A stretch of 64,000 bases of DNA from contig JAJDAJ010000073.1 of assembly GCA_029261925.1 (NCBI GenBank), forward strand, positions 33,000-96,999, written 5' to 3'. The notes beneath the pieces were generated by a model that was not told the DNA's origin, did no database searches, and saw nothing but the letters and a program-made list of their open reading frames with translations. Of the stretch, positions 34,700 to 43,206 are shown piece after piece (position 1 is the stretch's first letter; each line of letters opens with the position of its first letter). Origin of the DNA: Deltaproteobacteria bacterium (GTDB lineage: Bacteria; Myxococcota_A; UBA9160; SZUA-336). A program made the position numbers and the translations under genes.

Positions 34700-37204
34700 A
34701 TGCGCTTCTACTTCTCCCTCACGGTTTCGCTGTGCCTGATCCTGTCGGCGACGGCTCCCACCCCGGCGCAGGAGCAGGAGCGACAGAAGGAACGCGTCGC
34801 GGGCCTCGAGTCGATCACCGTCACCGCACGCAAGATCGAGGAGGACATCCAGACCACACCGGTCGCGGTGACCGCGCTCAGCGCGAAGGAGCTCGAGCAG
34901 GCGAACTTCACCGAGTTCAAGCAGATCGGCTACCTCACCCCGAACGTCCGCTTCGAGAACGTGCCCTCCCAGGGCATGAGCGCCACGATCGGCATCCGCG
35001 GGGTGCAGCAGACGGATCCCGGCGTGACCTTCGATCCGTCCGTGGGCATCTACGAGGACGGCATCTACAACCCCCGGATCACCAACGCGAGCTTCATGCT
35101 GCTCGACACCGAGCGGATCGAGGTGCTCAAGGGGCCGCAGGGCACCCTGTTCGGCAAGAACACCTCGGCCGGCGCGATCCTGGTCAACTCGCGCGATCCC
35201 GACGGCAGCTTCGGGGGCTGGCTGCGCTATCGCGTCGGCGAGGACCGCCTCAACGCCGCCGAGGGTGCCGTGGGCTTCCCCATTCTCGGCGAGACCCTGT
35301 CCGCGCGGGTGGCCTTCCTGAGCACGAAGCACGACGGACGCATCGATGTGAAGAGCATCCCCCTGCTGGCCGGCTCGCCGTTCGACTACAAGGCGGCCGA
35401 TGACGTCCGCGATCGCGGCGCCAAGGGGTTCAAGGCGGCGCTGCGCTGGCTGCCGTCCGACTCGGTGGAGGTGGTGGCGCGCGGCTATCGCATGCTCTCG
35501 AGCCAGAACACGGGCAACCCCTTCGTTCCCTCCCACTTCGACCAGGACTTCGCCAGCTCGACGACGTCGATCCAGCTCAACACCCTGATCCCGACGCCTG
35601 ACAGGGGCATCGGATCCGGCCCCGCCGCCTTCGGGGGCTTCTTCGCGTGGGCCGCTCCACCGGTGTCGGTCACGAACCCCGAAGTCATCGCGGCCATGAA
35701 CTTCGCCGCACAGAACAACGACAGCGAGACGCTGTACGCCCGGGGCGGAACGGACGAGGATCTGGACAGCCTCGGCGGCAGCCTGAAGGTGAGCTGGGAC
35801 CTCGGACCGCTGGTGATCACGTCGCTGACGGGCCACCGCGAGTACCGCCTGGATCGACGCGGCGCCACCGGGCAGCTGGCGATCGAGAGCTTCACGTCCA
35901 ACCCCCTGCGGGACGTGGATCAGCCGGAGAAGGGACGCAGCTTCTCGCAGGAGCTGCAGCTCACCGGCCACGCCTTCGAGCGCCTGACCTGGGCCGGAGG
36001 TGCGTACTTCTTCAAGGAGCGCGTCAGCGACTCCTCGCCCGCGTTCTTCGGCTTCTCGGGGCTCCCGAATCCCGCGGCCGGCCTGATCTTCCCCGCGAGC
36101 CTGACCTCGCTGGACAGCACCAAGTCGTTCGTGCGCAGCTGGGGTGTCTACGGGCAGGGATCCCTGCAGCTCACCGAGCGCCTCAGCGTGACGCTGGGCG
36201 TGCGCACGAACTACGAGCGCCGCAAGCTCGTGCGCCGGACGACGACCATCTTCGAGGGCCCCCTGATCGGGACCGTGGTCGTTCCCGGCCTCGATTCGAC
36301 GGACCCGGCCAGGCGCTTCGACCCCGTCTCGGGCCAGACCATCCCCGAGCCCGTCGGGCGCTTCGATGGCGTGCAGTGGGTCGCCGGCCTCGAGTTCGCG
36401 GCCACCGACGACCTCTTCCTCTTCTTCCGGGCCGCGCGGGGCTTCCGCTCGGGCGGCTACAACGCCCGGCCCTCCAATCCGGTCCAGCTCCGGCCCTTCG
36501 ATCCGGAGTTCGTGACGACCTACGAGCTGGGCGCCAAGTCAGGCTGGCTCGACCAGCGCGTGCGCGCCAACCTGGCGCTGTTCTACAGCAAGTACAAGGA
36601 CATGCAGCTCTCGGTCCTGTTCCCGTGCTCCACGGGGGTGTGCGCGAACATCGCGAACCGTTCCAGCGCCGACATCTCGGGCGGCGAGCTCGAGGTCGCG
36701 ACCCGCCTGCTCCCCGGCCTGGACCTGGGCGGATCCCTGGGCGTGAGCTACGTGCGCTACACCAAGGGCGAGTTCTCCTCGCCGCGCCGCGACCCGCAGA
36801 ACGTCCCCATCCTCACGTACAGCCTGACCGGGCGCTACGAGCTCCCGGCGTTCGACGCGGGCCAGCTGGCGGCCGGGCTCACCTGGTTCTGGCAGAGCGA
36901 CAACAACGGCTCGACCCTCGCCGGCCTCGGCAGCACGGGATCGGGAACCGACCGCTGCCGGTTCTGCAGGCGCGTGCGCCAGAACGCCTACGGCGTGCTC
37001 AACGGCCGGGTCAGCTTCAGCCTGGACGAGCATCCGATCGAGATCGCGGTCTACGGCAACAACCTCTTCGACCGCGAGTACTTCGCCGGCGGCACGGACC
37101 TCGGCGAGGGCAGCGGCTTCGGCGTCTGGACCCGGAACTGGCAGGATCGTCGCAACTTCGGCGTCGAGCTGACCTACCTGTTCGGATCGGAGACCGAGCG
37201 CTGA
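34700..37204 (+). CDS. TonB-dependent receptor
   Basis: 834 residues. Signal peptide MRFYFSLTVSLCLILSATA with cleavage near TPAQE, then a TonB-box-like LESITVTARKIEEDIQTTPVAV. The plug has RIEVLKGPQGTLFGKNTSAGA. The barrel extends to a C-terminal strand ending LTYLFGSETER. Two Cys pairs, FPCSTGVCAN and RCRFCRR, sit in predicted extracellular loops, unusual for this family. The upstream promoter is close to consensus. Divergent from the split-barrel/CoA-transferase operon; a CoA-transferase/aldolase unit lies downstream, so an organic substrate is plausible. Confidence 0.92.
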   Translation: MRFYFSLTVSLCLILSATAPTPAQEQERQKERVAGLESITVTARKIEEDIQTTPVAVTALSAKELEQANFTEFKQIGYLTPNVRFENVPSQGMSATIGIRGVQQTDPGVTFDPSVGIYEDGIYNPRITNASFMLLDTERIEVLKGPQGTLFGKNTSAGAILVNSRDPDGSFGGWLRYRVGEDRLNAAEGAVGFPILGETLSARVAFLSTKHDGRIDVKSIPLLAGSPFDYKAADDVRDRGAKGFKAALRWLPSDSVEVVARGYRMLSSQNTGNPFVPSHFDQDFASSTTSIQLNTLIPTPDRGIGSGPAAFGGFFAWAAPPVSVTNPEVIAAMNFAAQNNDSETLYARGGTDEDLDSLGGSLKVSWDLGPLVITSLTGHREYRLDRRGATGQLAIESFTSNPLRDVDQPEKGRSFSQELQLTGHAFERLTWAGGAYFFKERVSDSSPAFFGFSGLPNPAAGLIFPASLTSLDSTKSFVRSWGVYGQGSLQLTERLSVTLGVRTNYERRKLVRRTTTIFEGPLIGTVVVPGLDSTDPARRFDPVSGQTIPEPVGRFDGVQWVAGLEFAATDDLFLFFRAARGFRSGGYNARPSNPVQLRPFDPEFVTTYELGAKSGWLDQRVRANLALFYSKYKDMQLSVLFPCSTGVCANIANRSSADISGGELEVATRLLPGLDLGGSLGVSYVRYTKGEFSSPRRDPQNVPILTYSLTGRYELPAFDAGQLAAGLTWFWQSDNNGSTLAGLGSTGSGTDRCRFCRRVRQNAYGVLNGRVSFSLDEHPIEIAVYGNNLFDREYFAGGTDLGEGSGFGVWTRNWQDRRNFGVELTYLFGSETER

Positions 37205-37291
37205 GCCACGGCGGAATCCTCTAGCGCCCCGGGTATTCGGGCGCTCGCCCGCACCGGACCGCGCGGCGGCATCGCCGGCGCGGCACTGCTC

Positions 37292-37297
37292 TATACT
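37292..37297 (+). promoter_or_regulatory. Possible -10 element TATACT upstream of the CoA-transferase/aldolase unit
   Basis: TATACT lies 34 bases before the GTG at 37332. A GGGAGG Shine-Dalgarno stands between it and the start. No clear -35. Confidence 0.35.
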
Positions 37298-37331
37298 GCG
37301 ATCGGCCGATGCCAGTGGGAGGTCGAGCGCC

Positions 37332-38540
37332 GTGGAGTTGCTGAAGGGGTTGCGCGTGCTCGACGTGTCGACGCACGGCGTCGTGCCGATCGCCGGGAGC
37401 GTCCTGGCGGACTGGGGCGCCGAGGTCATCAAGGTCGAGGACCCGGTGCACGGCGACATCATGCGGGGCGGGACGATCTGGGGCGTGGAGTCGCCCGAGG
37501 GCGGCTCGGGTCACCTGTACCACGCCTTCAACCGCGGCAAGCGGGCGGCAGCGATCAACCTGAAGCACGAGCGGGGCCACGAGGCGCTGCTGCGGCTGGC
37601 CGAGCGCAGCGACGTCTTCCTGACCAGCTTCCTGTCGGGCGTGCGCCAGCGCCTGCGCATCGACGTGGACGACATCCGGGCCCGGAAGCCCGACATCATC
37701 TACGGCCGCAACACTGGACGCGGCACCCGGGGCCCGTTCGCCGAGCTCGGCGGCTTCGACGCCACGTCGTTCTGGTCGAGAGCCGGGCTCGCGAACGCCA
37801 CGACGGCGCCCGACCAGGCGATGCCCACGACGATGCCCTCGCCGGCGTTCGGCGACAGCCAGACCGGCTTCGCCCTGGCCGCGGGCGTGATCGCCGCGCT
37901 GCTGCACCGGGAGCGGACGGGCAAGGCGGTCGTGGTCGACACCGCGCTGCTCAACACGGGCATGTGGGCGATGCAGGCGGCGATCGTCGCCGCGACCCTG
38001 CAGGGAACGGAGGACATGCGCCGGCCGCCGCGCGGCGCCAACGCGCCGCTGGTCAACTCGTACCGGACCCGGGACGATCGCTGGATACACCTGTGCATGG
38101 ACCAGCAGCACTACTGGCCCTCGTTCTGCGACGCGGTCGGGCACCCGGAGTGGAAGACCGACCCGCTGCTGGCCACCCACGAGGCGCGGGAGGCCAACGC
38201 CGACCAGTGCGTCAACCTCATCGAAGAGCTCATCGGCGCGCGCACCCTCGCCGAGTGGAAGGACATCCTCGCCGGTCAGCGGGGTCCGTTCGATCCGGTG
38301 CAGAAGGTCGGGGAGCTGGCCGCGGATCCCCAGGTCGTGGCCAACGGCTTCATGGCCGAGGTCGAGGACGATGCGGGCCGGACGCTCAGCCTGGTGGCGC
38401 CGCCGGTGCAGTTCGACGGTACTGCGTACCGGACCCGCCGCGGGCCGCGCCACGGGGAGCACACCGACGAGGTGCTCGCCGAGGTCGGCTACGACATGGA
38501 CGAGATCTTGCAGCTCAAGATCGACGGCGCCATCCACTGA
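37332..38540 (+). CDS. CaiB/BaiF family CoA-transferase (single domain)
   Basis: 402 residues from a GTG with GGGAGG upstream. Family motifs: LLKGLRVLDVSTHGVVPIAGSVLADWGAEVIKVED, FNRGKRAAAINLKHERG and VFLTSFLSGVRQRL. The catalytic Asp is likely that in LGGFDATSFWSRAG, a variant of the usual motif. The C-terminal end has GPRHGEHTDEVLAEVG. It would load CoA on an acid for the downstream aldolase/thiolase-like enzyme eight bases away. Confidence 0.9.
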   Translation: MELLKGLRVLDVSTHGVVPIAGSVLADWGAEVIKVEDPVHGDIMRGGTIWGVESPEGGSGHLYHAFNRGKRAAAINLKHERGHEALLRLAERSDVFLTSFLSGVRQRLRIDVDDIRARKPDIIYGRNTGRGTRGPFAELGGFDATSFWSRAGLANATTAPDQAMPTTMPSPAFGDSQTGFALAAGVIAALLHRERTGKAVVVDTALLNTGMWAMQAAIVAATLQGTEDMRRPPRGANAPLVNSYRTRDDRWIHLCMDQQHYWPSFCDAVGHPEWKTDPLLATHEAREANADQCVNLIEELIGARTLAEWKDILAGQRGPFDPVQKVGELAADPQVVANGFMAEVEDDAGRTLSLVAPPVQFDGTAYRTRRGPRHGEHTDEVLAEVGYDMDEILQLKIDGAIH

Positions 38541-38548
38541 CGGCCGTC

Positions 38549-39748
38549 ATGGGCAGCTCCTTCCGGAACGCCGTCAGCATCGCGGGCGTGGGTGAGACCG
38601 AGTACTGCAAGGTCGGCCGCGCCACGCGCAGCGAGTTCGAGCTGGCCTGCATCGCCGTGATGCGGGCCATCGAGGACGCGGGGCTGGAGCTGTCCGACGT
38701 GGACGGACTGTGCACCTACTCCGGCGAGCGCTCCGCGCCCACCGCGCTGGCGCCGGCGCTCGGCATGGGCGACCTGCGCTTCGTCAACCTGTACCCCGGC
38801 GGGGGCAACGCGGCCGCCGGAATCGTGCACAACGCGGCGCTGGCGGTCGCCGCGGGCACCGCGACCACGGTCGTCTGCTACCGCTCGCTCTGCCAGGGGC
38901 AGTTCCAGCGCTTCGGCCGCGCCCGGGCCGGTCACGGCCTGTCGGCGCAGCCGATGAGCACGTCGATCGGCGGGCCGCAGGCGTTCACCGCGCCCTTCGG
39001 CCTGATGTCGCCGGCCCAGAGCTACGCGCTGGACGCGCGCCGCCACATGCACGAGTTCGGCACCACCAGCGCGCAGTTCGGCGCGGTCGCGGTGGCGTCG
39101 TACGCCAACGCCCAGCGCAATCCCCGCGCGGTCATGCACGGGCGGCCGCTGACCCTCGAGGATCACCAGGCCTCGCGCATCATCGCCGACCCGTACCGGC
39201 TGTTCGACTGCTGCCAGGAGAGCGACGGCGCCTGCGCGGTGGTCGTCACCACGACCGAGCGCGCGGCCGACCTGCGCCAGCCCCGCGTGCGGATCACCGC
39301 CGGCGCCCAGGGCATGCTGGCGGGCGACGGGAACGAGCGACAGTCGCGGCCGGCCCCACTGTGGACGACGGCCGGCCTGACGTCGGTCGCGAAGCAGCTC
39401 TACCGGGAGGCCGGCCTCGGCCCGCAGGACATCGACGTGGTGCAGGTCTACGAGAACTTCACCGGCCAGGTCGTGATGGCGCTCGAGGACTTCGGCTTCT
39501 GCGCGCGCGGCGAGGGGGGCCCGTTCGTGGCGTCGGGGGCGATCTCCTGGCCGGACGGCGACGTGCCGATCAACACCTCGGGCGGGAACCTGGCCGAGGC
39601 CTACATCCACGGCCTGAGCCTGGTGATCGAGGGCGCGCGGCAGCTGCGCGGCACGTCGACCTCGCAGGTCGAGGGTGCCGGCCACTGCCTGGTCGTCAGC
39701 GGTCCGAGCGCGCCGCCCTCGAGCGCGCTGGTGCTTTCCCGTGACTGA
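38549..39748 (+). CDS. Thiolase-fold protein, SCPx/Ltp2-like (probable retro-aldolase or lipid-transfer type)
   Basis: 399 residues. Thiolase-superfamily layout with VSIAGVGETEYCKVGRAT at the start and a C-terminal INTSGGNLAEAYIHG. The usual active-site Cys in the first half is replaced: the region reads NLYPGGGNAAAGIVHNAAL. Two Tyr, Tyr301 in QVYENFTG and Tyr352 in AYIHG, are 51 apart; in the actinobacterial steroid aldolase Ltp2 the catalytic Tyr are 50 apart. The DUF35 partner overlaps it by eight bases. I infer a retro-aldol or thiolytic cleavage of a CoA-bound side chain; other thiolase-like activities remain possible. Confidence 0.85.
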   Translation: MGSSFRNAVSIAGVGETEYCKVGRATRSEFELACIAVMRAIEDAGLELSDVDGLCTYSGERSAPTALAPALGMGDLRFVNLYPGGGNAAAGIVHNAALAVAAGTATTVVCYRSLCQGQFQRFGRARAGHGLSAQPMSTSIGGPQAFTAPFGLMSPAQSYALDARRHMHEFGTTSAQFGAVAVASYANAQRNPRAVMHGRPLTLEDHQASRIIADPYRLFDCCQESDGACAVVVTTTERAADLRQPRVRITAGAQGMLAGDGNERQSRPAPLWTTAGLTSVAKQLYREAGLGPQDIDVVQVYENFTGQVVMALEDFGFCARGEGGPFVASGAISWPDGDVPINTSGGNLAEAYIHGLSLVIEGARQLRGTSTSQVEGAGHCLVVSGPSAPPSSALVLSRD

Positions 39749-40169
39749 TTCCCGCTACTTCCCGGAGGGCATGCCCGTGCCCGCCTCCGAGCCGCTGACG
39801 GCCGGCTTCTGGGAGGGCTGCGCGGCGCGCGAGCTGCGCATCCAGAGATGCGCGGACTGCGGCGCCCACCGTCACGTGCCCGCGCCGCTGTGCAGCCACT
39901 GCCGCTCGTTCGAGTCCAGCTGGGACGTGTCGCACGGAACGGGCCGCATCTTCAGCTACATCGTCGTGCATCACTCGGTGCACCCGGCGACCGACGCGCT
40001 GGTGCCCTACAACGTCGCGGTCATCGAGCTCGACGACTGCGGGGGCGTGCACGTGACCAGCAACGTCGTGGGCTGCGCGAACGAGGACCTGTCCATCGGC
40101 ATGCCGGTCCGCATCGCCTGGGAGCAGGTGGACCCGGAGCTCTGGCTCTACCGGTTCAGGCCCGCCTAG
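39741..40169 (+). CDS. DUF35 Zn-ribbon/OB-fold protein, partner of the thiolase-fold enzyme
   Basis: 142 residues from a GTG overlapping the previous stop by eight bases. The N-terminal half has the rubredoxin-like Zn ribbon CADCGAHRHVPAPLCSHC; the C-terminal half is an OB fold (GRIFSYIVVHHS, PYNVAVIELDD, IGMPVRIAWEQ). DUF35 proteins form obligate complexes with SCPx/Ltp2-type thiolase-fold enzymes and acyl-CoA dehydratases such as ChsH1/ChsH2. The overlap implies stoichiometric expression. Confidence 0.88.
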   Translation: MTDSRYFPEGMPVPASEPLTAGFWEGCAARELRIQRCADCGAHRHVPAPLCSHCRSFESSWDVSHGTGRIFSYIVVHHSVHPATDALVPYNVAVIELDDCGGVHVTSNVVGCANEDLSIGMPVRIAWEQVDPELWLYRFRPA

Positions 40170-40184
40170 GCGATCGGCGCCGAG

Positions 40185-40196
40185 GGGCCGCGGCCC
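40185..40196. terminator. Palindrome GGGCCGCGGCCC between convergent genes
   Basis: A 12-base perfect palindrome between the DUF35 stop (40169) and the convergent SDR stop (40224). It may act as a bidirectional terminator; no T-run. Confidence 0.3.
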
Positions 40197-40223
40197 GGCG
40201 CGGTACCGCCCGCGGCTCCGGGG

Positions 40224-41174
40224 CTAGTCGCGGACGCCGTCGCCCCGCAGGGGCACGTACGGCCTGATGTGCCACTCCCGCGGATCGCTGTCGTCGTGGC
40301 GGAAGATGCCCTCCGCCGTGCCGGCCATCGCTTCCGGCCAGCGCTGGGCGAGGGTCTCGAGGGTCATGTCGGGAGCGCTGAAGCCCGGGGTCCGGGCGAG
40401 GTACGTGCGCCTGACGTGTCCGCCCATCGACTCGATGCACTCACCCGTGAACGGACAGGTCTCGTGGGCGAGGAAGGCGACGGCGGGCGACACGATCTCG
40501 GGCGGCATGTGATCCCTGGCGTGACTGATGAACGGAGAGGTCTCCGCCTGCGCCGCGTGGACCATGCGCGTCAGCGCGCCGGGAGTGACCGTGTTCGCCT
40601 TGATCCCGTGCTCCTCGCCCTCGGCCGCCAGTGAGCGCGTGAAGGAGAAGACGCCGGCCTTCGCGGCGGCATACGCCGACTGCCAGGCGAATCCCGCCAT
40701 CGACCCCGAGGAGATGTTCACGATGCGGCCGTAGCCCCTGGACTTCATGTGGGGCCAGGCGGCGCGGCAGGTGTGCACCGTACCCATGAGGTTGACCTCG
40801 ATCGAGTGACGGAAGTCCTCCGCTGTCATCTCCTCGAACGAGACCACCCGGCAGATGCCGGCATTGTTGACGAGGATGTCGATGCCTCCGAAGGCATCGA
40901 GCGCGGTCGCGACGATCGCTGCAGCACCCTCCTCGCTCGCCACCGAGCTCGTGTCCGCCACGGCGTTGCCACCGAGCGCGCGGATCTCCCCGGCGACCGC
41001 CTCGGCCGAGGCCACGTCCCGGTAGCCGAGCTCCGGGGGGAGCGGACCGATGTCGTTGACGACCACACGGGCTCCCCGCGCGGCCAGCAGCAGCGCGTGC
41101 GCGCGTCCGAGGCCCGGACTCCCACCGGCGCCCGTGATGACCGCCGTGCGACCCTCGAAACGCAGCTCTCTCAT
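40224..41174 (-). CDS. SDR family oxidoreductase (HSD17B4-like, long C-terminus)
   Basis: 316 residues. Cofactor motif VITGAGGSPGLGRAHALLLAA, DILVNNAGI, Ser in NISSGSM and the catalytic Y-x-x-x-K in SAYAAAKAG. The C-terminal extension after about residue 245 (PEIVSPAVAFLAHETCPFTG) is typical of the dehydrogenase domain of multifunctional beta-oxidation protein 2 and of steroid 3-hydroxyacyl-CoA dehydrogenases. Probably oxidises a 3-hydroxyacyl-CoA with NAD(P). GAGGAAG lies upstream of the ATG. Next to the aldolase unit but convergent. Confidence 0.9.
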   Translation of the reverse strand: MRELRFEGRTAVITGAGGSPGLGRAHALLLAARGARVVVNDIGPLPPELGYRDVASAEAVAGEIRALGGNAVADTSSVASEEGAAAIVATALDAFGGIDILVNNAGICRVVSFEEMTAEDFRHSIEVNLMGTVHTCRAAWPHMKSRGYGRIVNISSGSMAGFAWQSAYAAAKAGVFSFTRSLAAEGEEHGIKANTVTPGALTRMVHAAQAETSPFISHARDHMPPEIVSPAVAFLAHETCPFTGECIESMGGHVRRTYLARTPGFSAPDMTLETLAQRWPEAMAGTAEGIFRHDDSDPREWHIRPYVPLRGDGVRD

Positions 41175-41464
41175 CGCCCTGTCTTCCTCGATCGTCGCGC
41201 CAGAGCCCGACCGGTGGCGGCGATCATGCCACAGTGCCGATCGCCGCACTCCGAGACGACCGCGCGCCCCCGGTTCGGCCTGCCACGTAGCCCGCCTCTG
41301 CGCCGTGTCTCGCTCACCTGGCCCTGGACCTCCCCCGCATCCGCGATCGCGATCGCGTATCACCATGAACGAAGAGGTCTTCCACCTCACGCGCACGAGC
41401 CAGGGCCGCGGAGCGGGGCCCGATCAGACGCCGGTACCCCGATCTCCGCGACGCCCGCCTCCCG

Positions 41465-41863
41465 TCAGGCTGTGACCTCGGGCACCTGCCGGCCCTCGCC
41501 TGATTCGCCGAGGACATCCGTATCCGTCCGCGACGTGGCGACCACGGCGAGAACGGCGATCGCGACCGTCACGTAGAACCCGCGCGCGACCCCACCGAAT
41601 CCCAGGACGAACGGCGCCGACAGGAGTGCTGCAGCAGCAACAGCGTCGAGCGTCAGGTGGGTGCGCCACGAGATGAGGCTGCGGAGGCCTGCCGAGTAGT
41701 CCGTCAGGAGGCTGTAGAGAATCAGACCGATTCCAGCCACCACCGAGATGACTGCGGCCGGCACTGAGGACGCAGCGAAGTCCAGCAATAGCGGGGCGCC
41801 GATCAGCGCGCCCGCAACCGCGTAGTCGAGAAACCCATGGAACCGAGGACTGATGAACCGCAC
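41465..41863 (-). CDS. Small membrane protein, SPW-repeat-like
   Basis: 132 residues with four predicted membrane helices. The pattern FLDYAVAGALIGAPLLLDF, then WRTHLTLDAVAAAALLSAPFVLGFGG, resembles SPW-type repeats, where a Trp helix leads into S-P-F-x-L-G-F. Function unknown. The start is the GTG at 41861-41863, placed by a good AAGGAG six bases upstream; an in-frame ATG further up has no ribosome site. The 290 bases between it and the SDR start hold no recognisable gene. Confidence 0.7.
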   Translation of the reverse strand: MRFISPRFHGFLDYAVAGALIGAPLLLDFAASSVPAAVISVVAGIGLILYSLLTDYSAGLRSLISWRTHLTLDAVAAAALLSAPFVLGFGGVARGFYVTVAIAVLAVVATSRTDTDVLGESGEGRQVPEVTA

Positions 41864-42091
41864 ATCGATCTCCTTCTGTTGGTCGGGCACAGAAGCCCGG
41901 GAACTCGGCTGTTCGACGCCCGGCCCCCCGGGGTGGTTACGCGGTGGGCAACGGATTCATGATCACCCGGCCCCACCTGCGTGGACCGCGCGGCTTCGTG
42001 GTGGCGACTGAAACCCAGCTCGTCTCGCGTCCATCCACACCGGATCCTTCGGCCCCGCAGCCTGACGGACAGGAGCACGCAGTTTCGCGAA

Positions 42092-42190
42092 GTAGCGAGC
42101 CCGCTGTGCGACACGAACGATGACGGTGCCTGCAATGTCCCTGACGTGCTGCCGCGCATTGTCGTGACCCTGGTACACTCCTCCCGATGA
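42092..42190 (+). pseudogene. Dockerin-like C-terminal remnant
   Basis: The frame reads VASPLCDTNDDGACNVPDVL, nearly the same as the dockerin end of the 9049-10032 protein (ASPLCDTNDDAVCNVGDML), but nothing dockerin-like precedes it and it runs out directly before the next gene. It looks like the stranded tail of a lost secreted protein. The rest of the 323-base gap (41864-42186) shows no gene. Confidence 0.6.
42174..42179 (+). promoter_or_regulatory. -10-like TACACT seven bases before ATG (predicted leaderless start)
   Basis: TACACT followed by seven bases and the ATG at 42187. No Shine-Dalgarno. It lies within the dockerin remnant, suggesting the new promoter arose in dead sequence. Confidence 0.35.
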
Positions 42191-42951
42191 GGCTCTGTCC
42201 TCGACCGCTGTCGGTGATCGGTGCTGTGCTTCTCACGGCCATACCCTGCCTCTTGCAGGCGGCAACCTACCGCCTCACGATCGAGAACACCTGGAGCGAG
42301 TCGAGCCATCCTGGTGCGTTCCCGGAGGATGCACACTTCTCGTGGCTTGGCGGAGGCACCCACTCTCCGCTGATCTCGCTATGGAGCGAGGGGGCGCTGG
42401 CGTCGCCCGGGATTGTCGAGATGGCGGAGACAGGAGCGACCTTCCAGCTGGTCACGGAAGTTGAGGCGGCAATCACCGCTGGTGATGCCAGCGCGATTCT
42501 CGACTGGCAGCACTGGTTCTGCCCGACCGGAACGACCCACCCGAACTGCGGGCCCCTCGTCGTGCAGTTCGAGGTCGACGAAGCGTTTCCATCGGTAACG
42601 CTGGTAACGATGCTCGGCCCCAGTCCCGACTGGTTCGTCGGGGTGTCCGGGCTCATGCTTCACGATGGAATCGACTGGATCGACAGCATCACTGTCGATC
42701 TCCGACCCCATGATGGTGGAACCCGGGAACAGAACATCTTCGAGCTGGGCGGCCCGCTGACAACGCCCCAGGTACCGATCTCCCTGATCACGGCGGCAAG
42801 TGGCCAGCTGGTGGGACCGGCTTCGCTCGGCACATTCCGTTTCGAACGAGTCCTCATGCCCTCGGTCCCCATGCTCGGCTCCGGCGCGATGTGGATACTC
42901 AGCGTGGCGCTGCTCGCCATCATCGGGGGGCGGCTGGCATCCCGCGCCTGA
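42187..42951 (+). CDS. Spondin-domain secreted protein with C-terminal sorting-like tail
   Basis: 254 residues. A signal peptide ends near LLQAA. Residues about 25-200 follow the spondin_N pattern: YRLTIENTWSESSHPGAFP, HFSWLGGGTHS, LWSEGALASPGIVEMAETG, and MLGPSPDWFVGVSGLML. The C-terminus, VPMLGSGAMWILSVALLAII then RLASRA, has the motif-helix-basic layout of IPTL/PEP-CTERM-type sorting tails, though the motif is not a standard one. Predicted surface or extracellular; spondin domains elsewhere mediate adhesion. Base composition is less G+C-rich than its neighbours. Confidence 0.82.
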   Translation: MRLCPRPLSVIGAVLLTAIPCLLQAATYRLTIENTWSESSHPGAFPEDAHFSWLGGGTHSPLISLWSEGALASPGIVEMAETGATFQLVTEVEAAITAGDASAILDWQHWFCPTGTTHPNCGPLVVQFEVDEAFPSVTLVTMLGPSPDWFVGVSGLMLHDGIDWIDSITVDLRPHDGGTREQNIFELGGPLTTPQVPISLITAASGQLVGPASLGTFRFERVLMPSVPMLGSGAMWILSVALLAIIGGRLASRA

Positions 42952-43206
42952 CGGCCGGGATTTCAGTGCGTCGAGGACCGAGCGGACCGAAACCGACCCG
43001 TTCAGGAAAGGACTGGACCGCCTGACCGGTGCGCTGCTCCTTGCCGGCAGGGCATGGACTCCGCCCGGCTCGCGCGGTGCGCCGCGAGGTCGGTTCATTC
43101 GGGCGCGCTGGACTTCGCGTGGAGGTTCCTGCAGGATCGTGAGGTGAAAAGGTCACGGTCGGGCCGACAGCGGCCTGCTCCGGGGCCTGGCTGGAGGATC
43201 GGCGCG

